From assembly GCA_000620545.1 (NCBI GenBank), contig JIBA01000013.1, positions 310,001 through 374,000 of the forward strand: a DNA stretch of 64,000 bases, read 5' to 3'. Of the stretch, positions 35,506-45,804 are shown in pieces. Position 1 is the stretch's first letter. Each line of letters opens with the position of its first letter. Both the position numbers and the translations under genes were made by a program. Source of the stretch: Intrasporangiaceae bacterium URHB0013 (lineage in GTDB: Bacteria > Actinomycetota > Actinomycetes > Actinomycetales > Dermatophilaceae). The notes beneath the pieces are model-generated. The model was given only the letters and a program-made list of their open reading frames with translations. It ran no database searches and had not been told where the DNA came from.

Positions 35506-38112
35506 CTAGATGGCCCCGACCTTCTGGAGCCGGTTGAGCGAGAGCCATCCGAAGGGGATCGGCAGCCAGTACGTCGCGAGGCGGTAGAGCAGGACCGACG
35601 AGACAGCGGTGCCGCTGTCGACACCGATGGAGATCAGCCCGAACGACATGGCCGCCTCGATGCCGCCGAGGCCGCCGGGCGTCGGGACGGCCGAGCCCAC
35701 GATGGCACCCGCGAAGTAGACGACGGCGACGGCTGCGACGGGTGCATCGGCCCCGAACGCCTTGGTCGCGCAGACGAGGGCGGCCACGAACGACAGGTCG
35801 AGGATCAGCGCCCCGCCCAGCAGCTGGGTGAGCTTGACCGGGTGCTGGAGCACGGCAAGCACCTGGGGGACGGCGGACCTGACCTGAGGGAGCACCCGGT
35901 CGGTGAGCAGCGACCGGACCCTCGGCAGCGCGAGGAGGCCGATCGCGAGGATGAGCACGACGAGGATCGCCGCGACGAGGACCGGGGACGGGCTGAAGGA
36001 GACCGCCGGCCCCGTGCCGGCGAGGACACCAGAGACCACGAGCAGGACGAAGTACGAGCAGAACTGGGCGACCTGTGCGACCCCGACGCTGGCGCCGGCG
36101 ATCGTCGGCGAGAGCCCGGACGTCTGCAGGTAGCGCGTGTTGAGCGCGATGTTCCCGACAGCGGCCGGGGCGACGAGGCCGCTGAACGCCACGGCGAGCT
36201 GGGTCATGTAGGTCCGGAGGAAGCGAAGGTGGATCGGCACCGCACCGGCGAGCGCGATGGAGGCGCCGGCGAAGGTGGCGGCCGCGAAGAGCCCGAGGAG
36301 GGCAGCCCAGCGCCAGTCGGCGGTGCTGACGACCTGCGCGATGTCGACCTGGGCGAGCTGGGTCAGGAGCAGGTAGCCGGCGATCCCTCCACCGATCAGG
36401 GTGACCACGCCGCGCGCGGAGATGCGACGCAGCTGGACGGGCTCGATGGCCTCGGCCTTCGGCCGTAGGGCCACGAGGCGCTCGCGGAGCTCCCCCATGA
36501 CCGACTTCGACTGCTTGAGGGCAACCCGCGCATCGGGGCTCAGGGCGACGGGCTGCAGCACCGGCACCGCGCGCAGGACGGCGTCCTCGCCGAGCGCGGC
36601 CACGGCCGAGTCGACCGTGCGCTCGGGGCCCACGGCGAGGGCCACGGTCGTGAGCAGCTGGGCGAGGTCGAGGCGCAGGCTGATGTCGTCGGCGGCGACG
36701 TCACCGCTGCCCAGCTTGGAGAGCGCGACCCCACCGCGGTCGTCGATGAGGATCGTCGACGGCCCGAGCTGCCGGTGCACGATGCGGCGCCGGTGGAGCG
36801 TGGCGGCGAGCCGCCAGATCGCTGCGAGTCGGGCGTCGTCGAGATCGCCGTCGACCTCGCTGAGCGGGGTGCCCTGGGGCTCGTCGTAGGCGATGACCGC
36901 CGAGAAGGGGCCGACCTCGGACACCGCGACCGGCTTGGGGGCGCGGATGCCGGCGTCGTGCAGGACGAGGCCCATGAGGGTGCGGTGCTCGATCTCGGAA
37001 CGCAGCGTGAGGGCCGGTGGTCGGGTGAACCCGCTGCGGAGCCGCAGCACACGCAGCAGACGCCGCCCGGACGCGAGACCGAAGGTGTCGCGGTCGATCA
37101 CGTGGACGTCGAGCGTCCCGCCGGGCGTGGCCCCGACGTAGCGGCGGTCGCCGGCGTCGTTGGCGTCGATGAGCTCGAGCCGGGTCAGCGGCACGCCGCC
37201 AGCGACGAGCACCGCGGCCACCTCGGTGCCCGGGGGGCGGGTGGAGGTCACCCCGAACGCGAGTCGGAAGGCGAGGCCGACGATCCACCCGACGAGGAGC
37301 GAGCAGGCGAGGGCTGCGAGGGTCATCGCCCCCGAGAGCAGCGTCGTCACCAGTGTCGCGATGATGACGCCCGTCGCGATCGGGGAGATCCACTTCCGGC
37401 CGGAGATGTCGGCCACGGTGAGCAGCGCCACCATCGAGACGATGACGATGTCGAGCGGTCCGGTCTGGCCGGTGGACGTCGGGCGCGTGAGCACCTCGGT
37501 GATGAATCCGCCGTTGCCGGACTGCACGAGGACGGCGAGGACGATGACGAGGATGCCTCCGACGACTGCTGCACCGAGGGCCTGCACCAGCTGCATCGGC
37601 CGACGGCGCACGATGAGGTCGGCGCCCACACCGATCGGGAGGAGCAGCACGCCGATGCCGCTCAACCAGCCGAGCAGGGTCAACAGCAACCTCGGGAGGC
37701 CGCTCGTCGCGTCGGTGAGATCCTGCTCGACCGCACCACGCGTGCCTGCGGCGAGGTCGGCGACGACGAGGCCCAGGACCAGGAGCACGACCGCAGCAGC
37801 CAAGCGCACGCCGTCGGCGGGACGGCGGACCCGCTCGGGGATGGGGGGCTCGATGACCTCGACGGCCGCCGCCTCCGGGTGGAGGCGTCCGTCGGACAGG
37901 GCCGGCGTGTCTGGCGCGCCTTCTCCCTCGGGGGCGCTCCCGGCGGCCTCCGCTGCAGTCGCCGTGGCGTGCTCATCACGCTCCCCGGTCTGCTCGTGCA
38001 GGTCCTCCGCCGTCCGGCGCATGATCTCCCTCGTGGTGTCGTCCGTCGCCTCGGCGGGTCGGGAAGCGGCCCCGCGCGTGCGGGGCTGCATCCTCTCCGA
38101 GTCGGCGGGCAT
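35506..38112 (-). CDS. Flippase-like membrane protein with pseudokinase domain
   Basis: 868-aa membrane protein in three parts: polar N-terminus (1-95) with several membrane segments to about 270; a cytoplasmic kinase-like domain (about 290-540); and a C-terminal UPF0104/LPG-synthase TM (MprF-flippase-like) domain with about seven segments, including AAPAAVGNIALNTRYLQTSG and VPTPGGLGGIEAAMS. In the kinase-like domain the catalytic loop reads HRQLGPSTILI with Gln448 instead of Asp, and SKLGSGD replaces DFG, so it is likely inactive. It could bind nucleotide or sugar-lipid and gate the flippase. It lies between dop and arc. Lipid substrate unknown. Confidence 0.75.
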   Translation of the reverse strand: MPADSERMQPRTRGAASRPAEATDDTTREIMRRTAEDLHEQTGERDEHATATAAEAAGSAPEGEGAPDTPALSDGRLHPEAAAVEVIEPPIPERVRRPADGVRLAAAVVLLVLGLVVADLAAGTRGAVEQDLTDATSGLPRLLLTLLGWLSGIGVLLLPIGVGADLIVRRRPMQLVQALGAAVVGGILVIVLAVLVQSGNGGFITEVLTRPTSTGQTGPLDIVIVSMVALLTVADISGRKWISPIATGVIIATLVTTLLSGAMTLAALACSLLVGWIVGLAFRLAFGVTSTRPPGTEVAAVLVAGGVPLTRLELIDANDAGDRRYVGATPGGTLDVHVIDRDTFGLASGRRLLRVLRLRSGFTRPPALTLRSEIEHRTLMGLVLHDAGIRAPKPVAVSEVGPFSAVIAYDEPQGTPLSEVDGDLDDARLAAIWRLAATLHRRRIVHRQLGPSTILIDDRGGVALSKLGSGDVAADDISLRLDLAQLLTTVALAVGPERTVDSAVAALGEDAVLRAVPVLQPVALSPDARVALKQSKSVMGELRERLVALRPKAEAIEPVQLRRISARGVVTLIGGGIAGYLLLTQLAQVDIAQVVSTADWRWAALLGLFAAATFAGASIALAGAVPIHLRFLRTYMTQLAVAFSGLVAPAAVGNIALNTRYLQTSGLSPTIAGASVGVAQVAQFCSYFVLLVVSGVLAGTGPAVSFSPSPVLVAAILVVLILAIGLLALPRVRSLLTDRVLPQVRSAVPQVLAVLQHPVKLTQLLGGALILDLSFVAALVCATKAFGADAPVAAVAVVYFAGAIVGSAVPTPGGLGGIEAAMSFGLISIGVDSGTAVSSVLLYRLATYWLPIPFGWLSLNRLQKVGAI

Positions 38113-38266
38113 GGGGCAATCCTGCCCGAGGAGGGAGCCGATTGGCCGCAGGGCCGCCGTCCAGGGGCCGCTGTGCCCGGTGTGTCCGGTGCACGGGTGG
38201 ACGGTGCGGCGTGGCGCGGAGCCCGTCGAGCGAGCCGCCCGGCACGCGCGACCGGGATCGTTCGGA

Positions 38267-38272
38267 TAGTCT
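38267..38272 (+). promoter_or_regulatory. -10 element of the Prs-like gene
   Basis: TAGTCT, about 38 nt before the GTG at 38310; no good -35 at 17 nt. The leader contains the GGGATGG site. Confidence 0.4.
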
Positions 38273-38309
38273 GCGAACGCACACGGGTCTCGTGAGGGAT
38301 GGTCTCGAA

Positions 38310-39299
38310 GTGAACGATGTCGTCGTGTTCAGCGGTTCGGCGCACCCCGCCCTGGCCGACCGGATCTGCTCCCGTCTCGGGGTGACCCGCTCCCCCGTCG
38401 ACATCAAGCGGTTCAGCAACGACTGTCTCCAGGCGCAGCTGCTCGCCAACTGCCGCCAGCGCGACGTCTACATCGTGCAGCCGCTCGTGCCGCCGACGCA
38501 GGAGCACCTCATGGAGCTGCTCCTCATGATCGACGCGGCCCGCGGCGCCTCGGCAGCCCAGATCACCGCGGTCATGCCGCACTACGCTTACGCCCGCTCC
38601 GACAAGAAGGACGCCTCGCGCATCTCCCTCGGCGGGCGGCTCGTGGCCGACATGATCTCGACGGCCGGCTGCCACCGGGTGCTGACGATGGCGCTGCACG
38701 CGCCCCAGGTGCACGGCTTCTTCTCCACGCCCGTCGACCACCTCACGGCCATCGGCGTCCTGGCCGACCACTTCCGTGACAACGACCTCACGAACTCGAT
38801 CGTCGTCAGCCCCGACCTCGGCAACGCCAAGGTCGCGACCCAGTTCGCCCGACTGCTCGGGCTGCCCGTGGCTGCCGGCTCCAAGCAGCGGGTGGCCGAC
38901 GACCGCGTCGTCATCGACTCGATCGTCGGCGACGTCTCGGGCAGGCGCGCGATCATCCTCGACGACGAGATCGCGACGGGTGGCTCGATGCTCGAGCTCA
39001 TGGACCGTCTCAAGGACGCCGGCGCCACGGAGGCCGCGATCGTCTGCACGCACGGCCTCTTCGCCGGCAAGGCCGTCGAGCGCCTGCGCGACCATCCCTT
39101 CGTCACCGAGGTCGTCACCACCGACACGGTCCCTGCGCCGGAGGGCTGGCCCGAGCTCAAGGTGCGGTCGGTCTCGGCCCTCTTCGCCGAGGCGATCAGC
39201 CGCATCCACCACGGCCGCTCGGTCAGCTCCCTCTTCGAGGGCGTCGACCCGACCCACGCTCCCCCGCAGGCTCAGCTGCCCTTCGACACCTCGTCATGA
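38310..39299 (+). CDS. PRPP synthetase homologue (divergent)
   Basis: 329-aa type I phosphoribosyltransferase-fold protein like ribose-phosphate diphosphokinase. Seen: FSGSAHPALADRIC, HYAYARSDKKDASRISLGG (catalytic flexible loop region) and VSPDLGNAKVA. The PRPP loop reads IILDDEIATGGSM rather than the usual DDxIDTAGT, so activity is uncertain. GTG at 38310 with GGGATGG. Overlaps the DUF3054 gene by 4 nt (ATGA). It may be a second, specialised Prs. Confidence 0.75.
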   Translation: MNDVVVFSGSAHPALADRICSRLGVTRSPVDIKRFSNDCLQAQLLANCRQRDVYIVQPLVPPTQEHLMELLLMIDAARGASAAQITAVMPHYAYARSDKKDASRISLGGRLVADMISTAGCHRVLTMALHAPQVHGFFSTPVDHLTAIGVLADHFRDNDLTNSIVVSPDLGNAKVATQFARLLGLPVAAGSKQRVADDRVVIDSIVGDVSGRRAIILDDEIATGGSMLELMDRLKDAGATEAAIVCTHGLFAGKAVERLRDHPFVTEVVTTDTVPAPEGWPELKVRSVSALFAEAISRIHHGRSVSSLFEGVDPTHAPPQAQLPFDTSS

Positions 39300-39691
39300 A
39301 CCGAGCCGCCTGGTGGCGCCGGCCCGCGGTAGCCCTGCTCCTCGACGTCGGGCTCGTCCTCGTCTTCGCGGGCGTCGGCCGGGCGAGCCACGACGAGTCC
39401 GGCCCCGTCCTCGGCGTCCTGATCACGGCCTGGCCCTTCCTCGTCGGGACCGCCGTGGGGTGGCTCGTCGTGCGGCTCGTCCGCCGCTCCTGGCCCCTGG
39501 ACGTCGCACCGGGTGTCACCGTGTGGTTCGCGACCGTCCTCGTCGGGATGCTGCTGCGGCGCGCGGTGGGCCTGGGCACGGCGGTCAGCTTCGTGGTGGT
39601 CGCATCCGGCGTGCTCGCCGTGCTGCTGCTGGGGTGGCGGGCCCTCGGGGCGTATGCCGTCCGCCGGGCCCACGCCTCCGTCGGCGGCTGA
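39296..39691 (+). CDS. DUF3054 family membrane protein
   Basis: Small membrane protein, 131 aa, of the DUF3054 family with four hydrophobic segments (AVALLLDVGLVLVFAGVG, GVLITAWPFLVGTAVGWLVV, VTVWFATVLVGMLLRRAV, AVSFVVVASGVLAVLLLGW). Translationally coupled to the Prs-like gene by ATGA. Function unknown. Confidence 0.82.
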   Translation: MNRAAWWRRPAVALLLDVGLVLVFAGVGRASHDESGPVLGVLITAWPFLVGTAVGWLVVRLVRRSWPLDVAPGVTVWFATVLVGMLLRRAVGLGTAVSFVVVASGVLAVLLLGWRALGAYAVRRAHASVGG

Positions 39692-39737
39692 GGCGGGCTG
39701 ACCGCACCACGGCCGCGCCCGCACACCACGGGCACGC

Positions 39738-39770
39738 GACGACGCCCGGACCGCGGGCCCGGGCGTCGTC
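39738..39770. terminator. Convergent terminator, DUF3054/arc
   Basis: Perfect 12-bp stem GACGACGCCCGG (39738-39749) and CCGGGCGTCGTC (39759-39770), immediately next to the arc stop. Confidence 0.85.
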
Positions 39771-39773
39771 GGC

Positions 39774-41537
39774 TCAGAGGTACTGGCCGGTGTTGGCGGT
39801 GGCGATCGAACGCCCGGGCTCGGTGCCGTCCTTGCCCTTGATCAGGGTCCGGATGTAGACGATGCGCTCACCCTTCTTGCCGCTGATCCGTGCCCAGTCG
39901 TCGGGATTGGTCGTGTTGGGCAGGTCCTCGTTCTCCTTGAACTCGTCGACGCAGCTGGCGAGCAGGTGCTCGACGCGGATGCCCTTCTGGCCGGTCGTCA
40001 GGAAGTCCTTGATCGCGAGCTTCTTGGCCCGGTCGACGATGTTCTGGATCATCGCGCCGGAGTTGAAGTCCTTGAAGTAGAGGATCTCCTTGTCGCCACC
40101 CTGGTAGGTCACCTCGAGGAAGCGGTTCTCCTCCATCTCGGAGTACATCCGCTCGACGGCCGCGGTGATCATCGCCTCGACGGTCGCGTCACGGTCGCCG
40201 CCGTTGACGGCGAGGTCGTGCTCGTGGAGCGGGAGCGTCCCGACGAGGTACTTGCTGAAGATGTCGCGGGCGCTCTCGGCGTCCGGCCGCTCGATCTTGA
40301 TCTTCGCGTCGAGGCGTCCGGGACGCAGGATGGCCGGGTCGATCATGTCCTCACGGTTGGAGGCACCGATGACGATGACGTTGTCGAGGCGCTCGACGCC
40401 GTCGATCTCGGCGAGCAGCTGCGGCACGATCGTCGTCTCGACGTCGCTCGAGATGCCCGACCCGCGGGTGCGGAAGAGCGAGTCCATCTCGTCGAAGAAG
40501 ACGACGACGGGGGTGCCGTCGGACGCCTTCTCGCGCGCCCGCTGGAAGATGAGGCGGATGTGCCGCTCGGTCTCGCCGACGTACTTGTTGAGCAGCTCGG
40601 GACCCTTGATGTTGAGGAAGTAGCTCTTCTCGGTCTGCTTGCCGGTGCGCGTCGCGACCTGACGGGCGAGCGAGGCCGCGACCGCCTTGGCGATGAGGGT
40701 CTTGCCGCATCCGGGTGGGCCGTAGAGCAGCACGCCCTTCGGCGGCTTCAGCGCGTGCTCCTTGTAGAGCTCGGGGTGCAGGAACGGCAGCTCCACGGCG
40801 TCGCGGATCTGCTCGATCTGTCCCGACAGGCCACCGATGTCCTCGTAGTCGACATCGGGGACCTCCTCGAGCACGAGCTCCTCGACCTCGAGCTTGGGGA
40901 TGACCTCGTGGACGAAGTTGGATCGGGGGTCGAGGGTCATGGAGTCGCCGACGCGGATGCGGTCCTCGAGCAGCGGCGTCGCGATGCGGCAGACCCGCTC
41001 CTCGTCGCCGTGGGTCACGACGACGACGCGGTCGTGGTCGATGCGCTCCTTGACCGTGACGACCTCGCCGACGCGCTCGTAGCCGTGGACGGAGACCACG
41101 TTGAGGGCCTCGTTGAGCATGACCTCGCGGCCGAGGCCGAGCTCCTGCTGGTCGACGGACGGACTGATGGCGACGCGCATCTTGCGGCCACCGGTGAGGA
41201 TGTCGATCGCCCCCTCGTCCGGCGGGTCGATGACGAGGCCATAGGTGCTGGGTGGCTGCGCGAGCCGGTCGACCTCCTTCTTCAGGGTGACGATCTGCTC
41301 GCGGGCATCCTTGAGGGTTCGCACGAGCCGCTCGTTCTGGGACGAGAGGGTCGACAGGCTCGTCTGGACGTGGGCCAGCCGCGCCTCGAGCTCACGTGCA
41401 CGCTGGGGAGAGTGTCGCGCCACCTCGCGCAGCGACTCGACCTCTGCGCGCAGGGCCGCGAGCTCACGGTCCCCCGCTCCGGGGACTCCGGCGCCGGCGG
41501 CACCATCGGGGTCTGGGTTGCGGACGTCTTCAGACAT
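39774..41537 (-). CDS. arc: Proteasome-associated AAA ATPase Arc/Mpa
   Basis: Hexameric unfoldase, 587 aa. N-terminal coiled coil (about 25-95) binds Pup; two OB folds follow; the AAA domain has Walker A GPPGCGKT (273-280), pore loop KYVGE (318-322) and Walker B FFDE (347-350). The C-terminus GQYL is the penultimate-Tyr motif that opens the PrcA gate. ATG at 41537 with GAGGAGG and an inverted repeat in the leader. Unlike many genomes it is separated from dop by three genes. Confidence 0.97.
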   Translation of the reverse strand: MSEDVRNPDPDGAAGAGVPGAGDRELAALRAEVESLREVARHSPQRARELEARLAHVQTSLSTLSSQNERLVRTLKDAREQIVTLKKEVDRLAQPPSTYGLVIDPPDEGAIDILTGGRKMRVAISPSVDQQELGLGREVMLNEALNVVSVHGYERVGEVVTVKERIDHDRVVVVTHGDEERVCRIATPLLEDRIRVGDSMTLDPRSNFVHEVIPKLEVEELVLEEVPDVDYEDIGGLSGQIEQIRDAVELPFLHPELYKEHALKPPKGVLLYGPPGCGKTLIAKAVAASLARQVATRTGKQTEKSYFLNIKGPELLNKYVGETERHIRLIFQRAREKASDGTPVVVFFDEMDSLFRTRGSGISSDVETTIVPQLLAEIDGVERLDNVIVIGASNREDMIDPAILRPGRLDAKIKIERPDAESARDIFSKYLVGTLPLHEHDLAVNGGDRDATVEAMITAAVERMYSEMEENRFLEVTYQGGDKEILYFKDFNSGAMIQNIVDRAKKLAIKDFLTTGQKGIRVEHLLASCVDEFKENEDLPNTTNPDDWARISGKKGERIVYIRTLIKGKDGTEPGRSIATANTGQYL

Positions 41538-41553
41538 CTCGGCCTCCTCAATC

Positions 41554-41574
41554 GGTCACTCGCACATAGTGACC
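41554..41574. promoter_or_regulatory. Inverted repeat at the arc transcription start
   Basis: GGTCACT-N7-AGTGACC (perfect 7-bp arms). The minus-strand -10 TAGGGT is at 41585-41580, so the repeat covers the expected start site. A candidate operator, or a leader hairpin. Confidence 0.6.
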
Positions 41575-41593
41575 ATTCGACCCTAACCCCGCG

Positions 41594-43194
<1,601 letters not shown>

Positions 43195-43461
43195 GATGCC
43201 TCCTCCGGCCCGCTCGTCGGACCTCGAGCCAACGGTGACGCGGCGGCGCGTGCGGCGCAGCGCCGTGCCCACCGGCTGTGGACGGTTACCGGAGCCACCG
43301 TGGGGGTGTGGACAGACTCGGCGTCAGGTCACGTGGGAGAACCGTCACGGGTATCCGGCCGCGCCGACGGCATCGCGCCGAACGCCCTCCGGTCACCGCG
43401 CCCTCCCGTCACCGCGACGGCATACGGACGGCGGCGGTCCTTCGTCCGGCCTCGTGCCGCG

Positions 43462-44607
43462 TCAGCGACGGGCGCGGCGGGCCAGCTCGGCACCGACGAC
43501 CGCGTTGATCCGCTCGGCGCTCGCGAGGCCCCGGATGTCGCGCGTCGCCTCGTCGACGACGACGGCGAGCGAGAGCTCACGTTCGCTCATGATGCGGATG
43601 AGGTCGGTGAGCACCGCGTCGGCGGGCAGGGCGACGACCCATGCCGGGGGCTGGGCCACGGTGACGGAGGCGATCGCCGTGCGACTGCGGCTGTCGGCCG
43701 GCACGCCCGCCGCGGAGTCCGCGTCCACGACGCCCAGGGGCCATCCGGCGGGGTCCGCCGCGGCAACCCAGGCGCCGGCGGCCACAGCGGTCTCGACCTC
43801 GGCCACCGAAGCGGTGCCCGCCACGAGCGACAACGGCTCGAGCACGTCGGTCGCCCGCCCGGCCGTCGCCTGGTGGATCTGGCCGGCGCGCACGGCGCCC
43901 GTCGCCCCCTGCCAGAGGAAGAAGGCGATGGCGGCCGGCCAGACGAGGTCGAACAGGTCGGGCGTCCGGCCCTCGGCGAGTGGGCGCAGGGCGAACCACG
44001 CGACCGTCAGCACGGCGACGACGCGGCCGAGCCAGCCGGCCGCGACGAGGCCGCGACCCTTGCTGCCCGTGGCCCGCCACACGAGGGCGCTGACGATCTG
44101 GCCGCCGTCGAGCGGCAGACCCGGCAGCAGGTTGAAGAGACCCACGAGCAGGTTCGCGACGGCGACGATGCCGAGCAGCGTCAGCGCCGTGTCGTTCGTC
44201 GTCAGGCCCCGGGCACCCCACACCACCGCGGCGAGTGCGAGGTTGGAGAGCGGCCCGACGACGGCGACGATGGCCGTCGTGCTCGGCGAGCTGTGGGTCG
44301 TGTCGTAGACGGTGTGCCCGCCCCAGACGTCGGCGACGATCCGGCTCACCGGGTGCCCGCGCCAGCGGGCCGCGAAGGCGTGCGCCGCCTCGTGCACGAG
44401 CACCGAGACGAGCAGCAGCACGGCGTAGGCCGTGGCCAGCAGGTAGCCGTAGGGGGTGCCCCGGTCAGGTCGGGCCAGGTTGGGCCCGAACACGACGACG
44501 ATGAGCACGGCGATGATCGGCCAGGACCGGCCCAGGTAGACCGGGGTCCCGGCGAGGCTGCCGATCCGCCACCCGTGGGACGTGTCCGGGCGGGCGGGAG
44601 TGCTCAT
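43462..44607 (-). CDS. Site-2-type M50 metalloprotease with CBS domains
   Basis: Intramembrane protease, 381 aa. HEAAH at 72-76 gives the zinc ligands, and NLLPGLPLDGGQ supplies the conserved Asp. About six membrane segments, then two CBS-like modules (about 245-375, e.g. DLIRIMSERELSLAVVVDEA). CBS-bearing M50 enzymes often cleave membrane-bound regulators under nucleotide control. ATG at 44607 follows TAGGGT by 7 nt; leaderless. Confidence 0.9.
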   Translation of the reverse strand: MSTPARPDTSHGWRIGSLAGTPVYLGRSWPIIAVLIVVVFGPNLARPDRGTPYGYLLATAYAVLLLVSVLVHEAAHAFAARWRGHPVSRIVADVWGGHTVYDTTHSSPSTTAIVAVVGPLSNLALAAVVWGARGLTTNDTALTLLGIVAVANLLVGLFNLLPGLPLDGGQIVSALVWRATGSKGRGLVAAGWLGRVVAVLTVAWFALRPLAEGRTPDLFDLVWPAAIAFFLWQGATGAVRAGQIHQATAGRATDVLEPLSLVAGTASVAEVETAVAAGAWVAAADPAGWPLGVVDADSAAGVPADSRSRTAIASVTVAQPPAWVVALPADAVLTDLIRIMSERELSLAVVVDEATRDIRGLASAERINAVVGAELARRARR

Positions 44608-44614
44608 GGGCTCG

Positions 44615-44706
44615 ACCCTATGCCCTGCCTCGAGCGGCTCCCTGTGCCGGCCCCGCGCGTGGGCTGTGGGTGCCGGCCCGACGGTGTCAGCGCCGCGGCA
44701 TACAGT
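44615..44706. promoter_or_regulatory. Divergent leaderless promoters, M50/RecB-like
   Basis: TAGGGT on the minus strand (44620-44615) faces the M50 start with 7 nt; TACAGT on the plus strand (44701-44706) precedes the nuclease ATG (44713) by 6 nt. TACAGT overlaps a GGCATAC heptamer (44697). Confidence 0.6.
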
Positions 44707-44712
44707 CACCCC

Positions 44713-45552
44713 ATGGTTGCAGCGCTGTCCCCGAGTCGGGCCTCCGACTTCATGTCGTGCCCGATGCTCTACCGCTTCCGGGTCATCGACAAGCTGCCGT
44801 CGCCCCCGACCCAGGCGACGGCCCGGGGCACGCTCGTCCACGCCGTCCTCGAGCGCCTGTTCGACCTCCCCGCGAGCGAGCGCACCATCGAGGCCGCCGT
44901 GGGACTCGTGCCCGAGCAGTGGGAGCGCCTCGCCGAGGAGGAGCCGGCCATGCTCGACCTGCTCGCAGAGCACGACGGGCGCACGGACGAGTGGTTCTCC
45001 GCCGCCGCCGTGCTGCTCCAGACGTGGTTCGGTCTGGAGGATCCGACCCGTCTCGAGCCCGCCGAGCGCGAGCTCTACGTCGAGACCGAGATCGACGGGC
45101 TCGTCCTGCGTGGCTACGTCGACCGCCTCGATGTGGCTCCGGGCGGCGCGATGCGCGTCGTCGACTACAAGACGGGGCGCTCACCGTCCGAGCACTTCGA
45201 GGCCAAGGCCCTCTTCCAGATGAAGTTCTACGCGCTCGTGCTGTGGCGCCAACGTGGCGTCATCCCCAAACGCCTCCAGCTGGTCTACCTCGGCAACAGC
45301 GAGATCGTCGCCTACGAGCCCGACGAGCAGGACCTCCTCGGCACCGAGCGCAAGGTCAAGGCCCTCTGGCAGGCCATCGAGCTCGCGGCCACGACCGGCG
45401 ACTGGCGCCCCCGTCCCAGCCGGCTCTGCGACTGGTGCGATCACCGGGCCCTGTGTCCGGCGTGGGGCGGCACTCCCCCGCCGCTGCCCGTCGACGCGGC
45501 CCAGCGTGCGGTGGATCCCACCGTGACCGGGCTCGTCGAGCTCGACGCCTGA
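44713..45552 (+). CDS. RecB-like PD-(D/E)XK nuclease with Fe-S cysteines
   Basis: AddB/RecB-C-terminal-like exonuclease, 279 aa. Core MRVVDYKTGRSP (D-x-K) and the conserved RGTLVHAVLERL start are present. C16 with C239, C242 and C248 form the 4Fe-4S staple known from AddB and Cas4-like nucleases. No helicase domain. Probable DNA repair enzyme. Confidence 0.9.
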   Translation: MVAALSPSRASDFMSCPMLYRFRVIDKLPSPPTQATARGTLVHAVLERLFDLPASERTIEAAVGLVPEQWERLAEEEPAMLDLLAEHDGRTDEWFSAAAVLLQTWFGLEDPTRLEPAERELYVETEIDGLVLRGYVDRLDVAPGGAMRVVDYKTGRSPSEHFEAKALFQMKFYALVLWRQRGVIPKRLQLVYLGNSEIVAYEPDEQDLLGTERKVKALWQAIELAATTGDWRPRPSRLCDWCDHRALCPAWGGTPPPLPVDAAQRAVDPTVTGLVELDA

Positions 45553-45631
45553 CCCCACCGAGCCCGCGCCCACCGCCTGACCCAGCCGAGACGCGAGGTC
45601 GTAGGCCTTCGGTCGGCCCCGCGGCATTCCA

Positions 45632-45786
45632 CCGTCGAGCGTGGAGCCCGACGGCTCAGCGTGCCGAGAAGCGTCTGGATGCCGCAGGAACGAGCCACAC
45701 GGCATACGACCGTCGAGCCTGGAGCCCGACGGCTCGCGAGCCGAGAAGCGGGCGGATGCCGCAGGGACGAGCCACACGGCATACGA
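45632..45786. repeat. 77-78-bp direct repeat, two copies
   Basis: Copy 1 45632-45709 (78 bp), copy 2 45710-45786 (77 bp), nearly identical, with a third short partial copy starting at 45787. Each unit ends in CACGGCATACGA and so carries the over-represented GGCATAC heptamer (45701, 45778). No coding or clear structural role; it occupies the 3' flank of the aminotransferase gene. Confidence 0.8.
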
Positions 45787-45804
45787 CCGTCGAAGGGCTC
45801 GTCG

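Noticed and set aside
45632-45786. CRISPR array
   Set aside because: Two long adjacent repeats without spacers and no cas genes.
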